Source of the DNA: G963662905 sp963662905
GTDB taxonomy: Bacteria; Bacteroidota; Bacteroidia; Bacteroidales; WRLA01
Length of the DNA: 64,000 bases
NCBI GenBank assembly: GCA_963662905.2
Contig: CAXXFD010000003.1
Coordinates: 930,001-994,000 of the forward strand
Reading direction: 5' to 3'
Of the stretch, positions 34,629 to 43,483 are shown in pieces. A model generated the notes under the pieces. The model was not told where the DNA came from. It saw nothing but the letters and a program-made list of their open reading frames with translations, and did not search any database. Each line of letters starts with the position of its first letter. Within the stretch, counting starts at the first letter, position 1. The position numbers were made by a program, and so were the translations under genes.

Positions 34629-36146
34629 TTATTTTATATATCCTTCTTGCATTCGCTTAATTCTTTGGATTTTCCTGCGCTGCGCCCTGACGATGCCATA
34701 AACAATAATCAGGACAATCGGCAGCAGGAAGTTCAGCCATTTCAAAAGGACTTTTGTGCTGTCTTCTACCTGATCGAGCGGACGAGCGCTGATACCTTTG
34801 GTACGCAACTGGATAAGTCCGGTAGCATCCGACAGCCAGTCGATGGAATTTACCAGCAAGCTCACATTATCGGCGGCAAGTTGTTGCATCTGCTGTCCGC
34901 TGCCGTTCACGGCAAAATCCCCGTCGGCAATAACAATCATGCGCGAATCAGGGCCTTTGGTGAGTTTGCCTTCAAACAAAGCTCCGGCCACAAGATTTTG
35001 CATGGGTAAATCTGAATTGGCCCATTTTTTATTGACGTCGAAAAAAGTACGGCTGCTTTGTGTACCTGATTTTTCTGAAGAAATCAGCAGGGGCGTAAAG
35101 TGTATGGTGCTGTCTCCATTATAACTAATGGTACTTGCAAAAGGCAAACTGACCTGCTCCAGGCCTTCGGTGATGGCATGATCGGCAAAATTGCTGATAA
35201 TAGGAATGAACGGAAAACGCACACGTGTTGTATACCGGAATCCGCCCTGCTGTTGGGTTACGCCAACAGGTAAGCAGTTTGCGTCAATCAGGAAATTGTC
35301 TTCCACAACAATGTTCTTGCGTGCCAGCCAGCCTTCCAGGCCCGTTGTAAGCGGACTGCCCATGGCGGTTTGAAAATCGCCCTCAACGCGGTTCATCCCA
35401 ATAAAAAGATTGCCACCTCCGCTAAGGTATTGCTCTAGTTTGTTGATTTGCACAACATTAAAAGAATCTTTTGGAGCAATGATTGCAAGGGTAGTAAAGG
35501 AACTCAAATCAACCGTATCATTAAGCTGGACGGGCTGAATATCATATAAAACAGAGAGCTCCTGCATGGCCTGAGGGAAGGATTGCAGTCCGGGTTCGCC
35601 TTGTCCCTGCACAAAACCAACTTTGGGCTTGTCGAGTACAGCCAGTTTCTTGATGCTGGACGAAAGCTGATATTCGGTTGCCCCATTGGGCTGGATGAAG
35701 GGGATCACATCTTTTTCTTCGCCCATTTGTACCACAGCGCCCATAAATGCTTTTTGCTGGCTCACCTGGTCTTTCTCGCGCACATTGATCAGCAAAGGCT
35801 GAACACCGTTTTGTATGGCCTGCTGTTCTAATTGTGGATCGCCGGAAGGATCAATAAATTCGTACACCAGATTGCCGTGGGCCAGACTGGCGTATTCAAC
35901 CAGAAGTTCTTTAAAAAGACGGCGGTTTTTGGTGTATTGTGGCGGAAGGTCTTCCGTAAAATAAGCCGTAATGGTAACAGTTTGCGGCAGCTCTTCCAAA
36001 ATGTTTTTTGTGGCTTCGCTGAGCGAATAACGCTGGTCTTCCGTCATATCAACACGGAAGAAAAACTGATCTGAAATGATGTTGGCCAGAATCAGGACAC
36101 CGATTCCGAGCAAAATACTTATGCTGAATGTTTTTTTATCTTTCAT
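34629..36146 (-). CDS. GldG-like ABC transporter auxiliary protein
   Basis: A 505-residue protein with a membrane helix at each end (ISILLGIGVLILANIISD; LLPIVLIIVYGIV) and a large periplasmic domain between. The opening FFRVDMTEDQRYSLSEATKNIL followed by TVTITAYFTEDLP is characteristic of the Gldg family (ABC_transp_aux). In gliding flavobacteria GldG works with GldA and GldF. In other Bacteroidota the same set occurs without gliding. It is third in the operon. Confidence 0.9.
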   Translation of the reverse strand: MKDKKTFSISILLGIGVLILANIISDQFFFRVDMTEDQRYSLSEATKNILEELPQTVTITAYFTEDLPPQYTKNRRLFKELLVEYASLAHGNLVYEFIDPSGDPQLEQQAIQNGVQPLLINVREKDQVSQQKAFMGAVVQMGEEKDVIPFIQPNGATEYQLSSSIKKLAVLDKPKVGFVQGQGEPGLQSFPQAMQELSVLYDIQPVQLNDTVDLSSFTTLAIIAPKDSFNVVQINKLEQYLSGGGNLFIGMNRVEGDFQTAMGSPLTTGLEGWLARKNIVVEDNFLIDANCLPVGVTQQQGGFRYTTRVRFPFIPIISNFADHAITEGLEQVSLPFASTISYNGDSTIHFTPLLISSEKSGTQSSRTFFDVNKKWANSDLPMQNLVAGALFEGKLTKGPDSRMIVIADGDFAVNGSGQQMQQLAADNVSLLVNSIDWLSDATGLIQLRTKGISARPLDQVEDSTKVLLKWLNFLLPIVLIIVYGIVRAQRRKIQRIKRMQEGYIK

Positions 36147-36166
36147 TATTAATACTTTGCAGGTTT

Positions 36167-36886
36167 TTAAAGTTTTTTCTTTTCCATAACGGCCTGAGCA
36201 CCAAAAAGTCCCAAAAGGATGATGCTGGCAAAATAGATCAGGTCGCGCGAGTCGATCACACCGCGGCTTACCGATTCAAAATGCGTGGAAAGGCTCAGGT
36301 AATCAAAGATGTTTCCCAGCATTCCGGGCAAGTTGCCGGCAAGCATGGAGAAAATGATATGGAAGAAAATACCGATAAAAAGTGCGAGCAGGAAACCGAC
36401 AATCTGGTTGTTGGAAATGCTACTGGCAAATATTCCGATGCTGATATATGCGGCACTCATCAGCAGAAGCCCAAAATATCCGCTCCAAACTGCTCCGTGA
36501 TCAATAGGCCCCAGTTGGGAGACGGTGATGTAATAAGGCAAGGTGAGCGCAAGGGCAATGCCTATGAGCACCAGCACGGCCAGGAATTTTCCGCTGATGA
36601 CATTCCACATGCTGACCGGACGGGTGAGCAGCAGCTCAATGGTGCCCGAACGGTTTTCTTCGGCCAGCGAGCGCATGGTCAGTGCCGGAATGAAGAAAAA
36701 GAGTGTCCAGTATGCCGTGCCAAAAAATACTTGCAAACTGGCCTGATTAATGAAAAAAATGTCTGACATAAACAGCCAGGTAAAAAATCCACTGAAACCC
36801 AGAAAAGCCACCATCATGATGTAGGCCATCAGTGAATCGAAAAATGTCGAAAGCTCTTTGCGAGCGATTATCCATGTTTTTTTCAT
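36167..36886 (-). CDS. ABC-2 type permease, GldF-like
   Basis: A 239-residue inner-membrane permease with six hydrophobic segments. The N-terminus IARKELSTFFDSLMAYIMM and the coupling stretch AEENRSGTIELLLTRPVSMW are typical of ABC-2 permeases of the GldF/NosY type. Two bases separate it from the ATPase gene upstream, so the two products should form one complex. Confidence 0.91.
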   Translation of the reverse strand: MKKTWIIARKELSTFFDSLMAYIMMVAFLGFSGFFTWLFMSDIFFINQASLQVFFGTAYWTLFFFIPALTMRSLAEENRSGTIELLLTRPVSMWNVISGKFLAVLVLIGIALALTLPYYITVSQLGPIDHGAVWSGYFGLLLMSAAYISIGIFASSISNNQIVGFLLALFIGIFFHIIFSMLAGNLPGMLGNIFDYLSLSTHFESVSRGVIDSRDLIYFASIILLGLFGAQAVMEKKKL

Positions 36887-36888
36887 AG

Positions 36889-37821
36889 TTAAGCTTTTAC
36901 TGTTAATTCCCTGAAAATGTCTTCGAGTTTGGTTTCAATCGGGCTCATGCGGGTGAGTGTCCAGCCTTTTTCAACACAGAGGGCAAAAATCGCCCTACGG
37001 CAACTTTGTCCCTGTTCGGTTTGTACTTCAAAAGCATTTTTCTCATCGCGCAGGAAATCAGTGCTGATCACATCGGACAGTGCCTGCAGAGCGGTATGGA
37101 TTTCGTTGATGTCGCCATCTTCAATGGTGAGCTGGAGGATTTCGTTGCCCTGGGCATGTTTGCGCAAATCATCAGCGGAACCATCGGCAACGATTTTGCC
37201 TTTGTTGATGATCATGATGCGGTCGCAGGTTGCTTCAACTTCAGCAAGGATGTGCGAACTCAGGATTACGGTCTTTTCTTTTCCGATGCGCTTGATCAGC
37301 TCGCGGATTTCGATAATCTGGTTTGGATCCAGGCCGGTAGTCGGTTCATCGAGGATGAGTACTTCCGGATCGTGGATGAGCGCCTGCGCCAAACCTACAC
37401 GCTGGCGGTAACCTTTGGAAAGCTCACTGATTTTTTTGTGCTTTTCGCCTTCCAGTCCGCAAACGCGGATCATTTCCAGTATGCGTTCCGGTAGCTCCTC
37501 TTTTGTGATGCCTTGCAGCTCGCCAACAAAGCGCAGGTAATCAATCACAGGCATATCCTGATATACAGGATTGTTTTCGGGCAGATAGCCGATGTGCTTT
37601 TTAACTTCTTCGGCATCGGCTTCCACATCAAAATCGCCTACTTTAATAGTACCTGAGCTGGCTTCGAGAAAGGTAGTGATGGCTTTCATTGTGGTGGTTT
37701 TTCCTGCGCCGTTGGGGCCAAGAAAACCTAATACTTCCCCGGTTTTTACCCGGAAGGAAATATTGTCCACCGCTTTTTGCGAGCCATAGAGTTTTGTGAA
37801 ATCTTGTACTACAATATCCAT
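36889..37821 (-). CDS. ABC transporter ATP-binding protein, GldA-like
   Basis: A 310-residue ATPase and first gene of the operon. Walker A is GPNGAGKTTT, the Q-loop lies at GYLPENNPVY, the signature is LSKGYRQRVGLAQAL, Walker B is VLILDEPTTGLDP and the switch His is in ILSSHILAE. A C-terminal extension of about 90 residues follows (QLTIEDGDINEIHTALQAL), as in GldA-type ATPases. It should energise the permease encoded next. Confidence 0.93.
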   Translation of the reverse strand: MDIVVQDFTKLYGSQKAVDNISFRVKTGEVLGFLGPNGAGKTTTMKAITTFLEASSGTIKVGDFDVEADAEEVKKHIGYLPENNPVYQDMPVIDYLRFVGELQGITKEELPERILEMIRVCGLEGEKHKKISELSKGYRQRVGLAQALIHDPEVLILDEPTTGLDPNQIIEIRELIKRIGKEKTVILSSHILAEVEATCDRIMIINKGKIVADGSADDLRKHAQGNEILQLTIEDGDINEIHTALQALSDVISTDFLRDEKNAFEVQTEQGQSCRRAIFALCVEKGWTLTRMSPIETKLEDIFRELTVKA

Positions 37822-38163
37822 ATTTCTGCTGTTTTTCTTGCAAAAAAAAGAAAAAAGAGGATTTTTGTAAAGCCTGATTATGTGCTTTTAACATAATTTA
37901 ACAGGGGCTCTTTGCTCCGATGGACTTTGGATGTTAATGGTCATACTCCTTTTGGGGCCCGGATCCACATTTATATTTTCCGCCCATTTTATGCGCTGAT
38001 TTATTTTATTGATCTATGAACCCGATGCACTGCCCCGATTTTTATGAAGCATGAACCTTTTAGCCTGCAGAAGCTTCCGACTAATGATGCAACCCGATAG
38101 CACAATCTGTCTATAGAGTCGGTTTCTTGTTCAGAATGTCCGATGTCGAGGCATTTCATTTGC

Positions 38164-38233
38164 GGGAAACGAGGAGTCCCGTTTGTACAAGGATTTCAGC
38201 TTAAAGTATATCTTGTAAAACGAACGGTTTCCC
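38164..38233. repeat. Imperfect inverted repeat
   Basis: GGGAAAC (38164-38170) pairs with GTTTCCC (38227-38233), and inside it CGTTTGTACAAG (38180-38191) pairs with CTTGTAAAACG (38212-38222) with one bulge. There is no T tract. It may be an old IS end or a structured RNA. Confidence 0.45.
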
Positions 38234-38262
38234 TGTTTGAAAAAATATTTTAGGCCATAAAA

Positions 38263-38385
38263 TTAATACGCCAGCTGCAGCCCGATGCGGCTGTATATTT
38301 CAAACCCAGGCATCGTCTGGGGGCTGAAGCCAAATAAACCATCAGCACCCGGAAAGGGCAGATTAACAACCGCTTTACCAGTCAT
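38263..38385 (-). pseudogene. Possible remnant of an outer-membrane receptor C-terminus
   Basis: A 40-codon frame ending ...PGFEIYSRIGLQLAY. The alternating hydrophobic pattern and terminal aromatic residue are those of the last strand of an outer-membrane beta barrel. No intact upstream part exists on this strand and stops appear immediately before it. It may be chance, since the frame is short. Confidence 0.28.
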
Positions 38386-38611
38386 TTATCAATACAACAT
38401 TATAATGCACCTGGCAATAGCTCGCGTATAAATTAATGAAGCTAAGTGCAAAACCATCCTCAACCAAATAAAAATATACGTCAGGAAACAGAAAAATCAG
38501 GGCAAAGAAGTGAGGCCATTACATTCGTCAGGTTATTAAGTCTGCAAAGCCCTTCAATATTGACAATCCTGAGCAACCACAGAAATCACGCTTCAACTTC
38601 TAAAAAAACAT

Positions 38612-38619
38612 TATCTTTG
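38612..38619 (+). promoter_or_regulatory. Bacteroidota -7 element for the Rpn-type nuclease gene
   Basis: TATCTTTG matches TAnnTTTG and ends 10 bases before the ATG at 38630, so the leader would be very short. Confidence 0.45.
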
Positions 38620-38629
38620 TTTTAAATGA

Positions 38630-39589
38630 ATGGCCATGACAGAATTTGTTGAAAAATATGTGAATCCATTTACGGATTATGGATTTAAGCGCCTGTTTGG
38701 CGAAGAGCCCAATAAGGACCTGTTGCTTGATTTTTTGAATGAACTATTACATGAAGAGCAGGGAAGGATTGTTAGCCTTACTTATTTAAAAAGCGAGCAT
38801 TTGGGCACTACCGAACTCGACCGAAAGGCCATATTCGACCTTTATTGCGAAAATGAAAAGGGAGAGAAATTTATCGTAGAGCTCCAAAAAACCAAACAGA
38901 AATTTTTCAAAGACCGCACACTTTATTATTCTACTTTTCCTATCAGAGAACAGGCAAAACGGGCGGACTGGATGTACGAGCTCAAAGCCGTTTATACAAT
39001 TGCCATTCTGGATTTTGTTTTTGACGAAGACCGCGACAAACCCGATAAATACAGATATGATGTTAAGCTTTCGGACATAGATACAAAGAAGGTATTTTAT
39101 GATAAACTGACCTTCATCTATCTTGAAATGCCCAAGTTCAACAAAACATTGGAACAACTTGAAAGCCGTTTTGATAAATGGCTCTATGTGATCCGCAACC
39201 TCAATCGGTTAGACCGTATTCCGGAAAAGCTCCGCGAACGTATTTTTGAAAAGCTGTTTGAAACGGCAGAAATTTCAAAATTCACCCAGGAGCAGGTACG
39301 TTCCTATGAAGACAGCCTTAAATATTACCGCGACCTGAAAGCCTCCCTGGCAACACGTTATGAAGAGGGAATGGAAAAAGGAATGGAAAAGGGAATGGAA
39401 AAGGGAATGAAAAAAGGAATGGAAAAGGGAATGGAAAAGGGAATGGAAAAGGGAATGGAAAAGGGAATAGAAAAGGGAATAGAAAAAGTTGCGCTCAAGA
39501 TGATCCAACAAAATGAACCCACAGAAAGGATTATGGCCTATACAGGACTCTCTGAGGAACAGATCGAAATCTTAAAGAATAACTCCTAA
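38630..39589 (+). CDS. Rpn/PD-(D/E)XK nuclease family transposase-like protein with MEKG repeats
   Basis: A 319-residue protein of the PDDEXK_2 group (recombination-promoting nuclease or putative transposase). The family start YVNPFTDYGFKRLFGEE is clear. The nuclease core is AIFDLYCENEKGEKFIVELQ, with Asp and the E-x-Q of the active site. Near the C-terminus comes a run of nine tetrapeptide repeats (mostly MEKG) encoded by a 12-bp tandem repeat, then IEKVALKMIQQNEPTERIMA and a short helix that ends the protein. Rpn proteins are known to promote RecA-independent recombination. The exact role here is unknown. Confidence 0.88.
   Translation: MAMTEFVEKYVNPFTDYGFKRLFGEEPNKDLLLDFLNELLHEEQGRIVSLTYLKSEHLGTTELDRKAIFDLYCENEKGEKFIVELQKTKQKFFKDRTLYYSTFPIREQAKRADWMYELKAVYTIAILDFVFDEDRDKPDKYRYDVKLSDIDTKKVFYDKLTFIYLEMPKFNKTLEQLESRFDKWLYVIRNLNRLDRIPEKLRERIFEKLFETAEISKFTQEQVRSYEDSLKYYRDLKASLATRYEEGMEKGMEKGMEKGMKKGMEKGMEKGMEKGMEKGIEKGIEKVALKMIQQNEPTERIMAYTGLSEEQIEILKNNS
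39371..39478 (+). repeat. 12-bp tandem repeat encoding MEKG units
   Basis: Nine in-frame copies of ATGGAAAAGGGA with minor variants (AAA/AAG, one MKKG, one IEKG). The second copy of the gene tail has four such units (39694-39741). Length changes by slippage would keep the reading frame. Confidence 0.9.
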
Positions 39590-39852
39590 TGAAAAATCGG
39601 GCTATTCCATCAGATCAGGATCACTTCAACGAAGACAGCCTCAAATATTACCGCGACCTGAAAGCCTCCCTGGCAACACGTTATGAAGAAGGAATGGAAA
39701 AAGGAATGGAAAAGGGAATGGAAAAGGGAATAGAAAAGGGAATAGAAAAAGTTGCGCTCAAGATGATCCAACAAAATGAACCCACAGAAAGGATTATGGC
39801 CTATACAGGACTCTCTGAGGAACAGATCGAAATCTTAAAGAATAACTCCTAA
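39589..39852 (+). pseudogene. Duplicated C-terminal fragment of the Rpn-type protein
   Basis: An 87-codon open frame whose ATG overlaps the TAA of the full gene by one base. After a 14-residue linker (MKNRAIPSDQDHFN) it repeats the C-terminal part of the preceding protein: SLKYYRDLKASLATRYEEG, four tetrapeptide repeats and the same final helix. It lacks the nuclease core. It is probably a by-product of tandem duplication. Translation by re-initiation is possible, and the product could then compete for oligomer contacts, which is speculation. Confidence 0.7.
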
Positions 39853-40071
39853 TGAAAAATCGGGCTATTCCATCAGATCAGGATCACTTCAACGAAGACA
39901 GCCTCAAATATTACCTCGCATCGAAAACCCCTCTGGCAACAACTTAAGAAGAAGGAAGTGAAAGTGCACTCAAGATGATCCATTAAAACGAATTTCAGAA
40001 TACAATATGAGATTCACAGAGCTTAGTAAAAGACAGCTCAATGAATTAACATAAGCGCTTCAAAATCCATC

Positions 40072-40103
40072 AAAAAAGCCCATCCAAAAAGGACAGGCTT
40101 TGA
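40072..40103 (-). terminator. Terminator of the TonB-dependent receptor gene
   Basis: On the minus strand AAAGCCTGTCC, TTTTT, GGATGGGCTTT, then TTT. It has the same GCCTGTCC/GGATGGGC core, including the tandem wobble, as the terminator at 8415-8452. Confidence 0.7.
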
Positions 40104-40122
40104 CCTCATAATTTATTGGTTT

Positions 40123-42549
40123 TTACTCCAACGTGATCCTGATGCCGCCCAGGAAATTAAATTCGGCTTGCGGAAAATATCCGTTCATTTCGCCTTCAAC
40201 GCCATCGTAGTAATAGCGGTAAACCCAGGCGTTGCTCTCATACTTTTCGCTGAAAATATTGTTCAGGCGCAGGAAAAAATCAATCTTTTTCACCAATGTT
40301 GTCTCCAGACCGTAATTCAAATGGACATCATTCACAAAATACGGATCAAGCGAGCGCTCCTTGCTGCTGGTATTGTCGATATACTGTCGTCCGACATATT
40401 TTGACATAAAGCTGATGCCGAAGTTTTTGAATGGCTTCAGGTTGATTACACTTCCGGCGATAATATCGGGTGAGAAGCTTATATCGGTTTCGCCCAAATA
40501 TTTTTCGTACTGCAAAGGCTGGTTTTCAGGATCATCCCAATAGGACCAATTATCCACATACTCGGTAAAATCCTTGATTTTATTCTGGCTATATGTGAAA
40601 TTCACGTCCCAACGCAGCAATTTGTTGATCTGCCATCCGGCAGCCAGCTCAATGCCTGCACGATAACTTTCCGGCACATTGGCCATAATCGGATCGCCCA
40701 CATTATTGATTTCCCCGGTCAGTACCAGCTGGTCGGTATAATTCATATAATACAAATTGGCATTCGCACTGAATTTGCTGCTTTTAAACTCATAACCAAA
40801 TTCATAATCAATCAGTTTTTCTGCTTCGGGCACATGGTTTTCATCAGCATCGCGGTAATTATTGCGTGAGGGTTCCCTGTTGGCAATCGCAACACTGAAA
40901 TAGGCAGCATGATGCTTGTTAAAATCGTAATGTAATCCGGCCTTAGGATTGAGAAAATCGAATTGATGCTCCTGACTAATGTCGCGCAGATCATCATGCG
41001 TTCCGTCAATTTTATAATGCACATGACGGTATTGCAGATCGGCATAAAGATTAAGCTTTTCCGTAAGCAAATAATTAAATTTCGCATAAGTATTGAAGTC
41101 TTTTTTAATCCCGTCATTATTGTACCAATCACGGTTGATGCTTCCATTGCTTGAATATTGTGCCCAGATGATGTGGCCGTAATGCCCGCCATCGTAGTAA
41201 TTTCCACCTCCACCGATGGTAAGTTTCATACGGTCGGCTTCATAATTCACACTGAACACACCGCCATAAAAATGATTATCAAGATATTTACGGGTAATGA
41301 TATCACTTTTTGTGATGGTATCGCCACCAATGATCACATCGTTCAGACCATACTTTGAGAAACTTTTCCCCATTTTATAATTTTCATAATAGCCAAATCC
41401 ATGCGTATAATGCAGGGCGGCATGGACGTTCAGCTTTTCGTTGAATTCGTGCACAAAAAAGAACTGGAAATGATCCTGCTTATAGTCATCCACTTCATTA
41501 TTATAATAAAGCGTATCGCCATCCGGACCAAAGTATATACCCGAAGGATTGAACCTGCGGTTGGTTTCCAACATATCTTTGGCCACACCGTTCCATGCCT
41601 GATAAGTAATTTCCTTTCCTGAGAAAATATTGAGTTTCATCAGGGTTTTTTCACCATAATATCCACCGGAAACAAAAAATGATTTCAGATTGGAAGATGC
41701 ACGATCGACATATCCATCGGAAGATATTTTGGAAAGGCGTCCATCGAAGGCAAATTTACCTTTGATCAGACCGGTTCCAAAGCGCACATTATTGCGGAAG
41801 GTATTGAACGAACCTGCCGTGGAGTTGATTTCGGCATAAGGATTTGGGCGAAGCCTGGCTGTTTGCAGGTTTACGGTAGCCCCGAATGCTGCGGCTCCAT
41901 TGGTCGAAGCCCCTACTCCACGCTGGATCTGAATATTTTCAACACTGCTTCCAAAATCGGGCAAATCGACCCAATAAACACCTTGTGATTCCGGATCATT
42001 GAGCGGAATACCATTGATCGTGACATTGATACGGCTCTGATCGCTTCCGCGGATGCGCATAGCGGTATAGCCCACACCTGCTCCGGCATCGGATGTTACC
42101 ACCATTGAAGGTGTTAGTGAAATCAGGTATGGCAAATCCTGCCCCATATCGTTTTCCTGTATTTCCTCACGGCTAATGTTTTGATAAGTTGTTGGGGTAT
42201 TGTCCAGTGCGCGGGTAGAACGGATAATGACCTCCTCCCCTGTTATCGCTTGTGGCTTCAGTATTAAATCGAGCGTCCGATCCTTATCGATACGGACGTC
42301 CTGCTTTAATTTTTTATAGCCCATAAAGCTAACAACAAACTGATAATCACCTTTTGGAACATCTTTAAACTCAAATTCGCCCTGCGTATTTGCAGTAGTA
42401 AGCCATTGCGTTTCTTTGAGCACAATATGCGCTCCGGGCAGTGGTTCACCACTTTTGGCATCACTTACCTTACCTTTAATTTGAAATTGCGCCATTGTTA
42501 GGGCAGGAAGAAGAAAAAGAAGAAAAAACACTACTGTTGATTTTCTCAT
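40123..42549 (-). CDS. TonB-dependent outer-membrane receptor, probably for thiamin
   Basis: An 808-residue receptor. A signal peptide (MRKSTVVFFLLFLLPALTMA) is followed by a carboxypeptidase-regulatory-like domain (FQIKGKVSDAKSGEPLPGAH), the plug (residues about 115-225, MRIRGSDQSRINVTINGIPL and NIQIQRGVGASTNGAAAFGA) and a 22-strand barrel. It ends RITLE rather than with an aromatic residue. The 5' leader contains a TPP riboswitch, so expression should fall when thiamin pyrophosphate is plentiful, and the cargo is probably thiamin or a precursor. In Bacteroidota, riboswitch-controlled receptors of this sort (Omr1) are known next to pnuT. Here no inner-membrane partner lies alongside. Confidence 0.92.
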   Translation of the reverse strand: MRKSTVVFFLLFLLPALTMAQFQIKGKVSDAKSGEPLPGAHIVLKETQWLTTANTQGEFEFKDVPKGDYQFVVSFMGYKKLKQDVRIDKDRTLDLILKPQAITGEEVIIRSTRALDNTPTTYQNISREEIQENDMGQDLPYLISLTPSMVVTSDAGAGVGYTAMRIRGSDQSRINVTINGIPLNDPESQGVYWVDLPDFGSSVENIQIQRGVGASTNGAAAFGATVNLQTARLRPNPYAEINSTAGSFNTFRNNVRFGTGLIKGKFAFDGRLSKISSDGYVDRASSNLKSFFVSGGYYGEKTLMKLNIFSGKEITYQAWNGVAKDMLETNRRFNPSGIYFGPDGDTLYYNNEVDDYKQDHFQFFFVHEFNEKLNVHAALHYTHGFGYYENYKMGKSFSKYGLNDVIIGGDTITKSDIITRKYLDNHFYGGVFSVNYEADRMKLTIGGGGNYYDGGHYGHIIWAQYSSNGSINRDWYNNDGIKKDFNTYAKFNYLLTEKLNLYADLQYRHVHYKIDGTHDDLRDISQEHQFDFLNPKAGLHYDFNKHHAAYFSVAIANREPSRNNYRDADENHVPEAEKLIDYEFGYEFKSSKFSANANLYYMNYTDQLVLTGEINNVGDPIMANVPESYRAGIELAAGWQINKLLRWDVNFTYSQNKIKDFTEYVDNWSYWDDPENQPLQYEKYLGETDISFSPDIIAGSVINLKPFKNFGISFMSKYVGRQYIDNTSSKERSLDPYFVNDVHLNYGLETTLVKKIDFFLRLNNIFSEKYESNAWVYRYYYDGVEGEMNGYFPQAEFNFLGGIRITLE

Positions 42550-42610
42550 AACACCTTAATTTTAAGTTTATAATTAATCAACAGGGGCTACTGAAGCAGT
42601 AGAAAAGAGG

Positions 42611-42697
42611 ACTCTTGTTCCCTTCGCCGGCATTACCCGGATCAGGTTCAAAGGGTTTAATCTCAGCCCGTATTTTAGGGCACCCCTGTAAGAATAT
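42611..42697 (-). promoter_or_regulatory. TPP (thiamin pyrophosphate) riboswitch, THI box
   Basis: Read on the minus strand: CAGGGGTGCCC, then GGGCTGAGATTAAACCC, then TGAACCTGATCCGGGTAATG and CCGGCGAAGGGAAC. These are the conserved thi-box segments in order. P1 is formed by ATTCTT and AAGAGT at the two ends. The aptamer ends about 60 bases before the receptor start codon. Downstream, CCCCTGT (42581-42587) is complementary to ACAGGGG (42683-42689) within the aptamer, a possible alternative pairing for switching. Confidence 0.95.
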
Positions 42698-42702
42698 CGG
42701 GG

Positions 42703-42735
42703 CAAAATTATAATAATTAGCTCAATCAAACCAAA
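42703..42735 (-). promoter_or_regulatory. Bacteroidota promoter ahead of the TPP riboswitch
   Basis: On the minus strand TTTG (42732-42735), 21 bases, then TAATTTTG (42703-42710). Transcription would begin just before the aptamer. Confidence 0.55.
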
Positions 42736-42898
42736 TAATCCATCATTTTTTCGGTTCTGAACGAAATTCAGGGCAGTGTTTTTCGGCTCCGGATACAACA
42801 ATAAAAATCATCAAAACACAAAAAATAATTACCAAATATTGACTGTTTTAAAATAATTATGTAATATTGCACAATCATAAATGGTCAACCAAATAAAT

Positions 42899-43483
42899 AT
42901 GAAACACAAGAAGTTATTAATCAATTGGTTAATTTGTTCTTTCGTTCTATTCAGTCAATACAGTTTTTGCCAGGAACAGTCTGTAAGCCAAAAGCTACCT
43001 AACGATAAAGGACGTGTACTTATGAGTCTTGCAGGATCTTTTCAAAGTGCGGGAGGAGATTATTTTTCAAAAGGAGGAGGTAGTCAAACAAGCTATTCTT
43101 TGGCTCTCTCGGAAAATTATTTTTTCAGGAAGCATCTTTTTTGGGGCGGAAATGTCTCAATAGGCAAACAAAAAACCAGCGTATCCAATGGATCAATAAC
43201 TGAAATAGGTCCACAAGTCGGTTATTTGTTTGGCAATAATCTGCAACGGGCATACCCTTTTATCTCCATAGGAGTAAATTACAGAATAGAGAAGGTTTCA
43301 AGTATTATAGGTAAAGCGAACGGAATCAGTCCACGGATTGCAATGGGCATTCTGTTTACAATTAGTCAGGGCATGGCCATAAGCATGGAAGTATCATTAA
43401 TGCACTACATCATGAAATATAACAGCACATCTTATACCGGCCACACAATTAATTTCGGCATTGGGCTTGTCGGGATTTTATAA
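42899..43483 (+). CDS. Predicted outer-membrane beta-barrel protein
   Basis: A 194-residue secreted protein. The signal peptide is MKHKKLLINWLICSFVLFSQ, with cleavage near SFCQE. The mature part has glycine- and aromatic-rich strands (FISIGVNYRIEKV, AMGILFTISQGMAISMEVSL, INFGIGLVGIL), as in small 8-strand barrels of the porin-like OmpW/outer-membrane beta-barrel group. An upstream in-frame ATG at 42881 would add six residues. The later one gives a better signal peptide. A near-consensus element TAATATTG lies at 42862-42869. No specific function is recognised. Confidence 0.72.
   Translation: MKHKKLLINWLICSFVLFSQYSFCQEQSVSQKLPNDKGRVLMSLAGSFQSAGGDYFSKGGGSQTSYSLALSENYFFRKHLFWGGNVSIGKQKTSVSNGSITEIGPQVGYLFGNNLQRAYPFISIGVNYRIEKVSSIIGKANGISPRIAMGILFTISQGMAISMEVSLMHYIMKYNSTSYTGHTINFGIGLVGIL

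Larger units (their letters stand above)
37822..38629. other. 808-base gene-poor region
   Basis: No intact gene is seen between the ABC operon and the Rpn nuclease gene. The region holds a large imperfect inverted repeat (38164-38233), a 40-codon frame that looks like the end of an outer-membrane protein (38263-38385), two adjacent hairpins with complementary loops (38278-38321), and a promoter element near its right edge. It reads like decayed sequence. Confidence 0.5.
39308..39996 (+). repeat. Three tandem copies of the Rpn gene 3' end
   Basis: The block beginning GAAGACAGCC and covering the end of the nuclease gene starts at 39308, 39631 and 39894. Copies 2 and 3 are 263 bases apart. Copies 1 and 2 are 323 apart, and the 60-base difference is exactly five 12-bp repeat units. 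Copy 3 is degenerate and stops early. A 42-base linker starting at the ATG after each stop codon is present before copies 2 and 3. Confidence 0.85.

Noticed and set aside
36128..36766. 212-codon open frame on the plus strand opposite the ABC permease
   Set aside because: It mirrors a well-supported permease gene on the minus strand, is rich in charged low-complexity sequence and has no recognisable domain.
39371..39478. Regular short repeats that could suggest a CRISPR or satellite array
   Set aside because: The unit is 12 bp with no spacers and encodes the repeated tetrapeptide MEKG in frame, so it is a protein-coding tandem repeat.
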